DNA of 64,000 nucleotides from NCBI RefSeq assembly GCF_002105535.1, contig NZ_CP015848.1:1364907-1428906 (forward strand). The letters are read 5' to 3'. Below are positions 1 through 7,708 of the stretch, piece by piece (position 1 is the first letter of the stretch; every line of letters begins with the position of its first letter). Both the position numbers and the translations under genes were made by a program. The DNA comes from Magnetospirillum sp. ME-1. Lineage in GTDB: Bacteria; Pseudomonadota; Alphaproteobacteria; Rhodospirillales; Magnetospirillaceae. The notes beneath the pieces are model-generated. The model was not told where the DNA came from and did not search any database. It saw nothing but the letters and a program-made list of their open reading frames with translations.

Positions 1-145
1 GCTGCCCATCGTCATCTTCTCCAAGGTCCGCCTAGGCGTCAGCCCCGAGATCAACGCCCTGGCGACCATCGTGGTGGCATTGGTGGGAATCGCCATCGCC
101 GTGGCCGGGCGGGTGATGATGACCAGGGAGAACCAGGGCGGGTGA
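1..145 (+). CDS. ABC transporter permease, C-terminal end (partial)
   Basis: Only the last 47 codons lie in the window. The readable tail (LPIVIFSKVRLGVSPEIN followed by a hydrophobic helix) matches the end of PotC/PotI-type inner-membrane permeases of spermidine/putrescine ABC importers, where a VRLGVxPEIN-like loop precedes the last transmembrane helix. The stop codon TGA at 143-145 overlaps the GTG start of the next gene by four bases (GTGA), so the two may be translationally coupled. The exact substrate cannot be told from this fragment. Confidence 0.7.
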   Translation, partial: LPIVIFSKVRLGVSPEINALATIVVALVGIAIAVAGRVMMTRENQGG

Positions 146-1359
146 GCCTTTTCCTCATCCAGACCGCGCTGATCATCGGCTTGCCCTACGGCCTGTGGCG
201 GCTGGGAATCGTCGGCCGCCTGATGCCGCTGGCCGCCGTGCAGATGGCGGCGGGCATCGCGCTGGGGCCCAGCCTGCTGGGCTGGCTGGCGCCCGAGCTG
301 TCCATGCGGCTGTTCCCGCCGGCCTCGCTGGCGGCGCTGGACGGGTTGGTGCGCCTCGCCGTGGTGTTCTTCGCCTTTTCCATCGGCCTGCATTTCGATT
401 TGGCCCAGATCCGGGGGCAGGGGCGGTGCTTTTCCGTCCTCGCCCTGTCCAGCGTGGCCATTCCCACCCTGGCCGGCACCTTCGGCGGCTGGTGGCTGTT
501 CGCCGCCGTACCCGAGTCCGCCGGATTCTTTGCTTCCAGGCCCATCTTCGCCGCCGCCATGGGCATCGCGGCGGGGGTAACGGCGCTGCCGGTGCTGGGC
601 GCCGTGGTGCGCGAGATGGGGCTGGAGAATCACAAGGTGGGCGTCATGGCCCTGGGGGCGGCGGCCTTCAACGATGCCGCCCTGTGGGTGGCGGTGGCGC
701 TGCTGCTGGCGGTGGCCCAGGGGGGTGATCCCTGGTCGGCGGGCTGGGCGGCGGCCGGGGCCCAGCTGTTCGTCGGCTTCATGGTGGTGGTGGTCCGGCC
801 GCTGCTGTCGCGGGTGTTCGCCGGGGTCGAGGCCAGCGGCCGGGTGTCGCCCGGCGACGTGGTGCTGCTGACCATCGGCCTGTCGGTTTCGGCGCTGGCC
901 ACCGAGTCCATGGGCCTGCACGCGGTGATCGGCGCCTTCGTCTTCGGGGCGGTGATGCCGCGCCCCCTGGCCCAGGCCATCGTCGGCAGCTTCGAGACCT
1001 TCGTGCAGGTGGTGCTGCTGCCGTTCTTCTTCATTTCGGTGGGGCTGAAGACCCGCATCGATCTGGGCGGCGGCGCCATGACCATCTTTCTGGTGATGAG
1101 CGCGGCGGCGGTCCTGGGCAAGCTGGTCTCGGCGCTGCCCGCCTGGATGGGCGGCTGTTCGGCGCGCGAGGCCTGGATGCTGGGCGGCCTTTTGACCTGC
1201 AAGGGGCTGATGGAACTGGTGGTCCTCACCCTGCTGGCCGATGCCGGGCTGATCTCGGAGACCACCTTCGGGGCCATGGTCCTGATGGCCCTGTTCGCCA
1301 CCCTGCTGACCAAGCCGCTGGCGTCACTGGGCGGCAAGGCTCTTTTTACTCAGAGATGA
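142..1359 (+). CDS. Cation:proton antiporter, CPA2 family
   Basis: A 405-residue polytopic inner-membrane protein with about 12 hydrophobic segments spread over the whole length and no C-terminal cytosolic TrkA domain. The order of glycine-rich helices, including HAVIGAFVFGAVMPRPLA in the middle and GLMELVVLTLLADAGLIS near the end, is typical of the Na+/H+ exchanger domain of the CPA2 family, which swaps Na+ or K+ for protons. The start is GTG at 142, overlapping the stop of the permease upstream. The gene is followed by a palindrome and hairpin and is convergent with the end of the rnf operon. The ion specificity is not readable. Confidence 0.9.
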   Translation: MSLFLIQTALIIGLPYGLWRLGIVGRLMPLAAVQMAAGIALGPSLLGWLAPELSMRLFPPASLAALDGLVRLAVVFFAFSIGLHFDLAQIRGQGRCFSVLALSSVAIPTLAGTFGGWWLFAAVPESAGFFASRPIFAAAMGIAAGVTALPVLGAVVREMGLENHKVGVMALGAAAFNDAALWVAVALLLAVAQGGDPWSAGWAAAGAQLFVGFMVVVVRPLLSRVFAGVEASGRVSPGDVVLLTIGLSVSALATESMGLHAVIGAFVFGAVMPRPLAQAIVGSFETFVQVVLLPFFFISVGLKTRIDLGGGAMTIFLVMSAAAVLGKLVSALPAWMGGCSAREAWMLGGLLTCKGLMELVVLTLLADAGLISETTFGAMVLMALFATLLTKPLASLGGKALFTQR

Positions 1360-1369
1360 AAAGAGGGTT

Positions 1370-1415
1370 CGGGAGGCATGCCTCCCGATCGGGGACCGGG
1401 GCGGAAGCCCCGTTT
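1370..1415. terminator. Palindrome plus GC hairpin between convergent genes
   Basis: A perfect 18-bp palindrome, CGGGAGGCATGCCTCCCG, spans 1370-1387. It is followed by a hairpin CGGGGC-GGAA-GCCCCG at 1397-1412 and TTT. The structure lies in the 64-bp gap between the plus-strand antiporter and the last gene of the minus-strand rnf operon, so it probably ends transcription in one or both directions. There is no long T-tract, so the strength is uncertain. Confidence 0.55.
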
Positions 1416-1423
1416 GCGCCCGA

Positions 1424-1837
1424 TTAGAACTCCTTCTGCACCTTGGCCCGCAATTCCGCCGAGCGGGGGCTTTGGGTGTCCAGCGTGCCGTCGCTGCTGC
1501 CCATGCGGATGGATTCGGCCACCGCGCCCAGGCATTGCTCGTTTCGGAGCTCGTACTGGTCCAGTTGCCAGCTGGCGTTGCGGTTTTCGCTCATCAGCAT
1601 GGCCGCCTCGGTCTGCAACTGGGTCGCCTCGGCCAGCAGGCGGGCGGCGTTGGAGGCGGACTTGGCCGAAGGGGTCGAAGCCCCCGCCGCCGCCATCTGG
1701 GCCGAGGCCGCGGTGCGGTCGTCGCCCTTCAGCCAGATATGGGCCCAGGCCTTCCAGGGGGCGCCGGCCTCGATGTCCAGGGCGTAGAGGACGGAATAGG
1801 CCACCGCCTGGGTGACGGTCAGATCCTCGGTGCTCAT
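1424..1837 (-). CDS. Unknown protein, last gene of the rnf operon
   Basis: A 137-residue soluble protein that I do not recognise. It has no signal peptide or membrane segment. The first 40 residues contain aromatic helices (YSVLYALDIEAG, WKAWAHIWLKG); the middle is Ala/Ser-rich and probably helical (SAKSASNAARLLAEATQLQ). One Cys lies in ELRNEQCLGAVAES. Its ATG overlaps the rnfH stop codon (ATGA at 1834-1837), so it is probably translated with rnfH and belongs to the operon. It may be an accessory factor of the Rnf module, but only its position supports this. Confidence 0.75.
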   Translation of the reverse strand: MSTEDLTVTQAVAYSVLYALDIEAGAPWKAWAHIWLKGDDRTAASAQMAAAGASTPSAKSASNAARLLAEATQLQTEAAMLMSENRNASWQLDQYELRNEQCLGAVAESIRMGSSDGTLDTQSPRSAELRAKVQKEF

Positions 1838-2127
1838 GACTCGGCTCCTCCCGCCGCCGGGGCCTCGGAGGCGGCGCGGCGTTTGACGGTCTTGGGATCG
1901 ACGGTGATGGGGCGGTAGATCTCGATGCGCGCCCCTTCCTCGACCACGGTGTCCAGGGTTGTGGCCTTGCCGAAGATGCCGACCTTCTGGGTTTCCAGGT
2001 CGATTTCGGGGAACTGGTGCAGGATGCCCGATTTCTCGATGGCGGCCCGCACCGTGGTTCCTTCCGGCACGTCGATGGACAGCCAGGACTGACGCGACGG
2101 CAGGGCGTAGACGACTCCGACTTTCAT
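1834..2127 (-). CDS. rnfH: RnfH, ubiquitin-fold accessory protein
   Basis: A 97-residue protein of the RnfH family (beta-grasp fold, MoaD/ThiS-like). It is seen next to rnfE in nitrogen-fixing bacteria, and its role in the Rnf complex is not settled. The body MKVGVVYALPSRQSWLSIDV, the short helix TTVRAAIEKSGIL and the ending GARIEIYRPITVDPKTVKRR are characteristic. The frame stays open upstream to 2193, but the ATG at 2127 begins the conserved domain and lies 19 bp after the rnfE stop codon. The tail beyond residue 80 is Ala/Glu-rich. Confidence 0.88.
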   Translation of the reverse strand: MKVGVVYALPSRQSWLSIDVPEGTTVRAAIEKSGILHQFPEIDLETQKVGIFGKATTLDTVVEEGARIEIYRPITVDPKTVKRRAASEAPAAGGAES

Positions 2128-2146
2128 GATTCTTCTGCCCTTTCCG

Positions 2147-2818
2147 TTACACGCTGTGGGCGCCGGCCATCTTGATCTCCTTGCCCGAGGCAAGGTCGAT
2201 CATGCGCTTGGCCACCACCATCAGTCCGGCGATCAGGAAGCCGCCCGGCGGCAGGATCAGCACCAGGATGCCCCAATCGGCGGGCATGATGCGCATCTCC
2301 AGCACCTTGGCCCAGGGGCCGAGCAGCAGGGCGGCGTCGGCGAACAGGGTGCCCTGGCCGATGGCTTCGCGCACCAGGCCGATGGCGGTCAGCGCGAAGG
2401 TGAAGCCCAGGCCCATGAACAACCCGTCAAGGAACGAGGGCAGCACCGGCTCCTTGGCGGCGAAGGCCTCGAGCCGGGCCAGCGGCAGGCAGTTGGACAC
2501 GATCAGCGGAATGAACAGGCCCAGCACCTTGTACAACTCGTGCATCCAGGCGTTCATGGCCAGGTCCACGAAGGTGACGTTGGCCGCCACGATCAGGATG
2601 TAGACCGGGATGCGCACCTCGTGGGTGACGTAGTTGCGGAACATGGCGACCATCAGGTTCGACGCCGCCATCACCACCGCGGTGGCGATGCCCATGCCGA
2701 AGCCGTTGGTGCCGGTGCCGGTCATGGCCATGGTCGGGCACATGCCGAGCAGCATGCACAGCACGCCGTTGTTTTCCCACAATCCGTCCTTGACGATCCG
2801 TCCGTAGCTGGCAGACAT
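2147..2818 (-). CDS. rnfE: Rnf electron transport complex subunit E
   Basis: A 223-residue inner-membrane protein with about six helices, homologous to RnfA (RnfA/RnfE and NqrD/NqrE family). It is part of the ion- or proton-motive-force-coupled complex that moves electrons between NADH and ferredoxin. The motif LCMLLGMCPTMAMT near residues 20-35 carries the conserved Cys that, with its RnfA counterpart, holds the intramembrane iron centre in Nqr/Rnf. LIVSNCLPLARLEAFA is the second Cys region. ATG 2818 shares its first base with the rnfG stop (TGATG). A GTG one codon upstream (2821) is an alternative start. Confidence 0.95.
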   Translation of the reverse strand: MSASYGRIVKDGLWENNGVLCMLLGMCPTMAMTGTGTNGFGMGIATAVVMAASNLMVAMFRNYVTHEVRIPVYILIVAANVTFVDLAMNAWMHELYKVLGLFIPLIVSNCLPLARLEAFAAKEPVLPSFLDGLFMGLGFTFALTAIGLVREAIGQGTLFADAALLLGPWAKVLEMRIMPADWGILVLILPPGGFLIAGLMVVAKRMIDLASGKEIKMAGAHSV

Positions 2819-3447
2819 CACTTCTTCTCCATCATGCGAGACGAATTGGCGGCGAAGAACTCAAGCCCCTGGCGGATGCCGCCCACCACGGCGCGCGGCG
2901 TGATGGTGGCGCCCGAGAACTGGTCGAACTGGCCGCCGTCCTTCTTGACCTTCCACTTCTCCACCGGCGGATTGCCCAGCGACAACCCGCTGAAGCGGGT
3001 GATCCAGTCGGTCTTGGCGGCTTCGATCTTGTCGCCCAGGCCGGGGGTTTCCTTGTGGGAGATGACGCGCACGCCCAGCAGCTTGCCGTCGGGCGCGATG
3101 CCCATCATCAGCTTGATGGGGCCGCCATAGCCGCCCGAGGCGTTGTATTCATAGGCGATGGCGACGACCTTGCCGTCCTTGGTGGCGCGGTAGACCTCGG
3201 TCTCGGCCGCGCCGCCGTGGCCGCCGGCGGCGGGGTTGGCGATCTTGACCGTATCGGTCACCGGATTGTTGTCGTGGATGGCGCGCGGAATCACTTGCCC
3301 CAGCGAGTTCATCTTGTCTTCCAGGGCGCGCTCCTTGATGGGCGCCTTGGTGATGTCGTCGGTGAGCGCGAGCGCCACGCCGAATCCGGCGCAGAAGACG
3401 CCCAGGATGGTGGCGTGGACCCAGGTGGGCCGGATGGCGTGGCTCAT
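2818..3447 (-). CDS. rnfG: Rnf complex subunit G, covalent flavoprotein
   Basis: A 209-residue protein with one N-terminal membrane anchor (residues 8-28) and a periplasmic FMN-binding domain. The motif DQFSGATITPRAV contains the ApbE target signature DxxSGAT, and Thr181 is the expected attachment site of covalent FMN. SHKETPGLGDKI (130-141) is the other family hallmark. Its start overlaps the rnfD stop (ATGA), as is usual in this operon. ApbE, the transferase that installs the FMN, is encoded first in the same operon. Confidence 0.96.
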   Translation of the reverse strand: MSHAIRPTWVHATILGVFCAGFGVALALTDDITKAPIKERALEDKMNSLGQVIPRAIHDNNPVTDTVKIANPAAGGHGGAAETEVYRATKDGKVVAIAYEYNASGGYGGPIKLMMGIAPDGKLLGVRVISHKETPGLGDKIEAAKTDWITRFSGLSLGNPPVEKWKVKKDGGQFDQFSGATITPRAVVGGIRQGLEFFAANSSRMMEKK

Positions 3448-4520
3448 TTGTCCCCCCTGACCGGCAGAGGCTCGCCCTTGCGGGTGCGCCCGAAGACGCG
3501 CGGCCGGAAATGTTGATCGAGAATGGGCGTCAGCGCGTTCATCAGCAGCACGGCGAAGGCCACGCCCTCGGGATAGCCGGCATAGGTGCGGATGATCCAG
3601 GTGAGCAGCCCGATTCCGATGCCGAAGGCGATCTGCGCCGACTTGGACACCGGCGAGGTGACGTAGTCGGTGGCGATGAAGAAGGCGCCCAGGAACGACG
3701 CGCCCGACAGCAGGTGGACCATGCCGCCGGCATGGCGCGCAGGATCAAGGGCGTTGAAGACGGCGCCCATCAGGAACAGGGTGCCCAGCATGGACACCGG
3801 AATGTGCCACGAGATGATCTTGCGCCACATGAGGAACAGGCCGCCCAGAAGGATCAGCGGCACCGCCGTCTCGCCCATGGAGCCGGGATGGAAGCCGATC
3901 ATCATCTCGCCGATGGTGGGAAGCGAGTCCAGCGACTGGACGACCGGGACGCCCTTGGACAGTTCGGTCTTGATGTGGCCCAGGGGCGAGGCGGTGCTGA
4001 TGCCGTCCAGGGTGAAGCCGCGCCCGAAGGTGATGGTCAGCGCCTCGGAGAAGGACGGCGAGCCCGGGGTGAACAGCGGCTTGGGCGCGACGAACGAGGT
4101 CATCTGCAGCGGGAAGGAGACCAGCACCACCACGCGGCCGACCATGGCCGGGTTGAAGACGTTCTGGCCCAGGCCGCCGAAGGCGTGCTTGGCCAGGCAG
4201 ACGGCGAAGACCGAGGCCACCACGGCCACCCACCAGGGCGCCCACGGCGGCAGCGACAGGGCCAGCAGCCAGCCGGTGATGGCCACCGACCCGTCGCCCA
4301 GCGCCCGGTCGGCATTGCCGCCGCTGATGCGCACGCACAACGCCTCGCAGGCCAGGCAGGCCAGCATGGTGACGATGAACAGGAAGATGGCGGGAAGGCC
4401 GAACAGCCACAGATTGTACAGCGTCGCCGGCACCAGGGCCGCCAGGACCGTGAACATGGTCCGGGAAACGTTGTTGGGGCCGTGGGTAAACGGTCCGCTC
4501 TTGTCGATCACGATGCTCAT
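3444..4520 (-). CDS. rnfD: Rnf complex subunit D, membrane flavoprotein
   Basis: A 358-residue polytopic inner-membrane protein related to NqrB, with about nine helices and the motif GGLGQNVFNPAMVGR (115-129). The flavinylation site reads DGISTASPL (172-180). It fits the loose ApbE consensus Dxx(S/T)xA(T/S) but has Ser178 where Thr is usual, and Thr176 replaces the Gly. The gene overlaps rnfC upstream and rnfG downstream by four bases each. It should carry covalent FMN and form part of the ion-translocating core. Confidence 0.95.
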   Translation of the reverse strand: MSIVIDKSGPFTHGPNNVSRTMFTVLAALVPATLYNLWLFGLPAIFLFIVTMLACLACEALCVRISGGNADRALGDGSVAITGWLLALSLPPWAPWWVAVVASVFAVCLAKHAFGGLGQNVFNPAMVGRVVVLVSFPLQMTSFVAPKPLFTPGSPSFSEALTITFGRGFTLDGISTASPLGHIKTELSKGVPVVQSLDSLPTIGEMMIGFHPGSMGETAVPLILLGGLFLMWRKIISWHIPVSMLGTLFLMGAVFNALDPARHAGGMVHLLSGASFLGAFFIATDYVTSPVSKSAQIAFGIGIGLLTWIIRTYAGYPEGVAFAVLLMNALTPILDQHFRPRVFGRTRKGEPLPVRGDK

Positions 4521-6019
4521 GCTTGGGCCCCGCCTTCGGTGGTGGGTTGCGCCTGGGCGGCAGCGGCGGCAGCCGCTTCGGCGGCCTCCTTGGCGGCCTT
4601 GGCCTTGGCGGCGGCTTCCCGCTTGGCCTGGGCCTGGCGTTCGAGACGCGCGTTATGAGCCTCGACCAGCGCCTTGGTCTGCTCGTTCTTGCGCCGCTCG
4701 CGGTCCAGCGCCGCGATCTTGCCCTTGGCATAGTTGAAATAGTGGACCAGCGGAATGTGCGACGGGCAGATGTAGGAGCACGACCCGCACGACACGCAAT
4801 CCTGCACGCCGATCTTGGCGGCCAGGTCCAGCTTGTCGTTCCTGATGTAGCTGGCCATCTCCACCGGCACCAGGCCGCAGGGGCAATAGGTGACGCAGGA
4901 GCCGCAGCGGATGCAGGGGCTGGGGGCATGTTCGTTGGTTTCGGCTTGCGTCAGCGCCAGGATACCGGACGTGCCCTTGACCACCGCCACGTCCAGCGAC
5001 GGCAGGGGCTGGCCCATCATGGGGCCGCCCGAGATGACGCGCTTGGCCGCCTTGGAGACGCCGCCGCAGAAATCCAGCAGCTCCGAAACCTTTGTGCCCA
5101 GCGGCACCTCGATGTTCTTCGGCTCGGACACCGCGCCGCCGCTCACCGTGACGACGCGCGACACCAGCGGACGGCCCAGGCGCACCGCCTGATGCACGGC
5201 CCGCGCGGTGGCGACGTTGTGCACCACCACGCCGACGTCGGCGGTCAGCTTGCGGGCCGGGGTCTCGCGTCCCGTCACCGCCTGGGTCAGGTGGCGCTCG
5301 GCGCCCATGGGATACTGCACCGGGACGCCCACCACCTCGACGTTCGGCTGCTTGGCCGCTTCGTCCTTGAGCGAGGCGATGGCGTGGGGCTTGTTGTCCT
5401 CGACGGCGATGATCACCTTGGGGGCACCCAGGGCATGGGCCATGATGCGGGCGCCGTCCACCACCTCTGCCGCGTATTCGCGCATGACGCGGTCGTCGCA
5501 GGTGAGGTAGGGCTCGCACTCGGCGCCGTTCAAGAGCAGGATTTCCAGCTTGTGCTGGCCGCCCAGGCCCAGTTTCACCGCCGAGGGGAAGGTGGCGCCG
5601 CCCATGCCGACGATGCCGGCTTCGGCGACGCGGGCCTTGATCTCGTTGGCCGAAGCGGCGAAGGGATCATTGATGGGGGCCATGGGCTCGGCCCATTCGT
5701 CCTTGCCGTCGGAATCCAGCATGATGGTCAGCGTCGGCAGGCCCGAGGGGTGCGGCGCGGTCATCTCGGTGATGGCGGCGATGCGGCCCGAGGTGGGGGC
5801 GTGCACGGCGGCCGAGATGGCGCCTTGGGCCTTGGCCAGCAACTGACCCTTCTTGACCGTGTCGCCGACATTGACCGTGGTGTTGGCCGGCGCGCCCATG
5901 TGCTGCTGCAGGGGCAGGTAGAGGGTCTTGGGCACGGGCAGGGCGACGATGGCCTTCTCGCTCGTCAGCTCCTTGCGGTATTCCGGGTGGATGCCGCCCA
6001 GGATGGGAAACAGTTTCAT
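4517..6019 (-). CDS. rnfC: Rnf complex subunit C, NADH/FMN and Fe-S subunit
   Basis: A 500-residue peripheral subunit where NADH is thought to react. The N-terminal sandwich-hybrid domain (about 25-105) precedes a nucleotide/FMN-binding region with GIVGMGGATFPSAVKL (136-151) and LNGAECEPYLTCDDR (163-177). Two 4Fe-4S clusters are ligated by Cys369/372/375/379 and Cys408/411/414/418. The last 60 residues are a Lys/Ala-rich helical tail, shorter than the long repeat tail of enterobacterial RsxC. It starts 13 bp after rnfB. Confidence 0.97.
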   Translation of the reverse strand: MKLFPILGGIHPEYRKELTSEKAIVALPVPKTLYLPLQQHMGAPANTTVNVGDTVKKGQLLAKAQGAISAAVHAPTSGRIAAITEMTAPHPSGLPTLTIMLDSDGKDEWAEPMAPINDPFAASANEIKARVAEAGIVGMGGATFPSAVKLGLGGQHKLEILLLNGAECEPYLTCDDRVMREYAAEVVDGARIMAHALGAPKVIIAVEDNKPHAIASLKDEAAKQPNVEVVGVPVQYPMGAERHLTQAVTGRETPARKLTADVGVVVHNVATARAVHQAVRLGRPLVSRVVTVSGGAVSEPKNIEVPLGTKVSELLDFCGGVSKAAKRVISGGPMMGQPLPSLDVAVVKGTSGILALTQAETNEHAPSPCIRCGSCVTYCPCGLVPVEMASYIRNDKLDLAAKIGVQDCVSCGSCSYICPSHIPLVHYFNYAKGKIAALDRERRKNEQTKALVEAHNARLERQAQAKREAAAKAKAAKEAAEAAAAAAAQAQPTTEGGAQA

Positions 6020-6032
6020 CGACCGTCTCTCC

Positions 6033-6578
6033 TCAATGCGCCGAATGCTCGCCCGGCTTATGCCAGTGCCAGCCTGCGATGGTTTGCGGAATGGGGCGCA
6101 TCTCGATGGCCTCGGTGGGGCAGATCTTGAAGCACTTGGAACAGGCGTGGCAGGCGTCGGCGATCACCGTGTGCAGCTGCTTGGGCGCGCCGACGATGGC
6201 GTCGGAGCCGCACTCGCCGATGCAGCGCAGGCAGCCGATGCACAGATCCTCGTTGATGAAGGCGACGCGGGGGCCGACCTCTTCATGAGCATCGGCGTCG
6301 GCATGCACGCCCAGCTTGGCGGCCAGCGCCTCGATGGTGGCCTTGCCGCCCGGGGCGCACAGCGTGATGGGGGTATCGCCCTTGGCGAGCGCGGCGGCGT
6401 ATTGCGAGCAGCCGACGAAGCCGCACTGGCCGCATTGCGAGCCGGGCAGCAGGGCCTGAAGCTCGTCCTCGATGGGATTGGTGGGCACGGCCAACAGCTT
6501 GGCGGCGGTTCCCAGAACCGCGCCCAGCGTCACGCCCATCACCGCCAGACTTCCGACATCCAACAACATGACAGGCAA
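6033..6578 (-). CDS. rnfB: Rnf complex subunit B, ferredoxin-like subunit
   Basis: A 181-residue Fe-S protein. The N-terminal membrane anchor (residues 5-30) is followed by a 4Fe-4S domain with Cys49/52/57/74 (CGQCGFVGC) and then an eight-iron ferredoxin domain with Cys113/116/119/123 and Cys143/146/149/153. It passes electrons between the membrane flavins and soluble ferredoxin. The start at 6578 is four bases after the rnfA stop, and the N-terminal helix fits this start. Confidence 0.96.
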   Translation of the reverse strand: MPVMLLDVGSLAVMGVTLGAVLGTAAKLLAVPTNPIEDELQALLPGSQCGQCGFVGCSQYAAALAKGDTPITLCAPGGKATIEALAAKLGVHADADAHEEVGPRVAFINEDLCIGCLRCIGECGSDAIVGAPKQLHTVIADACHACSKCFKICPTEAIEMRPIPQTIAGWHWHKPGEHSAH

Positions 6579-6582
6579 CCTC

Positions 6583-7164
6583 CTAATTGGTGCTCATACC
6601 GGAAAAGCCCATGAAGGCCAGCGCCAGCAGGCTGGCGGTGATGAAGCCGATGGGCGGGCCGGCGAACAGGCGCGGCACGGCGTTCAAGGCGATGCGTTCT
6701 CTGAGGCCGGCGAACAGCACCATGACCAGCGAGTAGCCCAGCGACGAGGCCAGGGCGAACACGGTGCTCTCGATGAAGTTCATCTTGCCTTCCACCAGCA
6801 GCAGATTGACGCCCAGAACGGCGCAGTTGGTGGTGATCAGCGGCAGGTAGATGCCCAGCATCTGGAACATGGCGGGCGAGACCTTGCGCACCACGGCTTC
6901 GGTGAACTGCACGGCCGCCGCGATGACCAGGATGAAGGTCACGGTGCGCAGGTAGCCCAGGTCGTAGGGTTCCAGCAGCGCCTTCTCCACCCCCCAGTCG
7001 ATCATGGCCGAGACCGTGATGCAGAAGGTGGTGGCGGCGCCCATGCCGATGGCGGTGTCCACCCGGGTGGTGACGCCCATGAAGGAGCACAGGCCCAGGA
7101 ACCGCATCAGGACGACGTTGCTGACCAGAGCGGCGCTGATGATCAGCAGAAGGTAATGTTCCAT
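6583..7164 (-). CDS. rnfA: Rnf electron transport complex subunit A
   Basis: A 193-residue inner-membrane protein of six helices, sister of RnfE in inverted topology. MRFLGLCSFMGVT (about 20-32) and LITTNCAVLGVNLL (about 107-120) contain the two Cys residues of the half-channels that, with RnfE, hold the intramembrane iron site. The length matches family members (about 193). It begins 15 bp after the rseC-like gene and opens the structural rnfABCDGE order. Confidence 0.97.
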   Translation of the reverse strand: MEHYLLLIISAALVSNVVLMRFLGLCSFMGVTTRVDTAIGMGAATTFCITVSAMIDWGVEKALLEPYDLGYLRTVTFILVIAAAVQFTEAVVRKVSPAMFQMLGIYLPLITTNCAVLGVNLLLVEGKMNFIESTVFALASSLGYSLVMVLFAGLRERIALNAVPRLFAGPPIGFITASLLALAFMGFSGMSTN

Positions 7165-7179
7165 CGGGTGCTTCCCCCT

Positions 7180-7701
7180 TTACCCATGTTCCGTGTGGCA
7201 TGACCCGTCGACCGGCGCCTCGAAGGCGCGGCGCAGGTAGCGGGGGGTCAGCACCCCCCGTGCCGAAAGATAGCCGGAGATGATCCGGGCCCCGAGCAGA
7301 CCGACCAGCATTCCGCCGACGGCGCCCATGGCCGCCATGGAATCGCTGTGGCCCATTTCCTGTCCGGCGATGCCGCCCGCCAGCAAGGTGAGCAGCGGCA
7401 GGCCGTAGGCCGTGAGCGCCCCCTTGGTGAGCGTATCCTCGCGCACGCCCACCACCACCCGCTCGCCGACCGCAAGGCCGAGATCGCCCGGCAGGGCGAA
7501 GCGCTTGGCCAGCTGGCGCGCGGACGGGTCGCCCATCTGCTTGCCGATGCTGCACAGCCCGGCCGAGTGGCAGGTGCCGCAGCCGGCGACCGGCTCGGGC
7601 TCGGCCCAGGCCTTGCCGCCGCTGATGGCGACCACGCGGGCGAAGCCTTCGACCATGTCGCGGTCATTGGCGTCGGGGAAAGTGGACAGGGGATCGCTCA
7701 T
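7180..7701 (-). CDS. RseC/MucC family protein of the Rnf operon
   Basis: A 173-residue protein with a short cytoplasmic domain, two transmembrane helices (about 98-115 and 120-145) and a tail. The N-terminal GGKAWAEPEPVAGCGTCHSAGLC contains Cys41, Cys44 and Cys50, the usual Cys cluster of the RseC/MucC family. Some members belong to the SoxR-reducing (Rsx/Rnf) system. It sits between apbE and rnfA, seven bases after apbE. A role in assembly or maturation of Rnf clusters is an inference from this position. Confidence 0.87.
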   Translation of the reverse strand: MSDPLSTFPDANDRDMVEGFARVVAISGGKAWAEPEPVAGCGTCHSAGLCSIGKQMGDPSARQLAKRFALPGDLGLAVGERVVVGVREDTLTKGALTAYGLPLLTLLAGGIAGQEMGHSDSMAAMGAVGGMLVGLLGARIISGYLSARGVLTPRYLRRAFEAPVDGSCHTEHG

Positions 7702-7708
7702 CGTTGGA

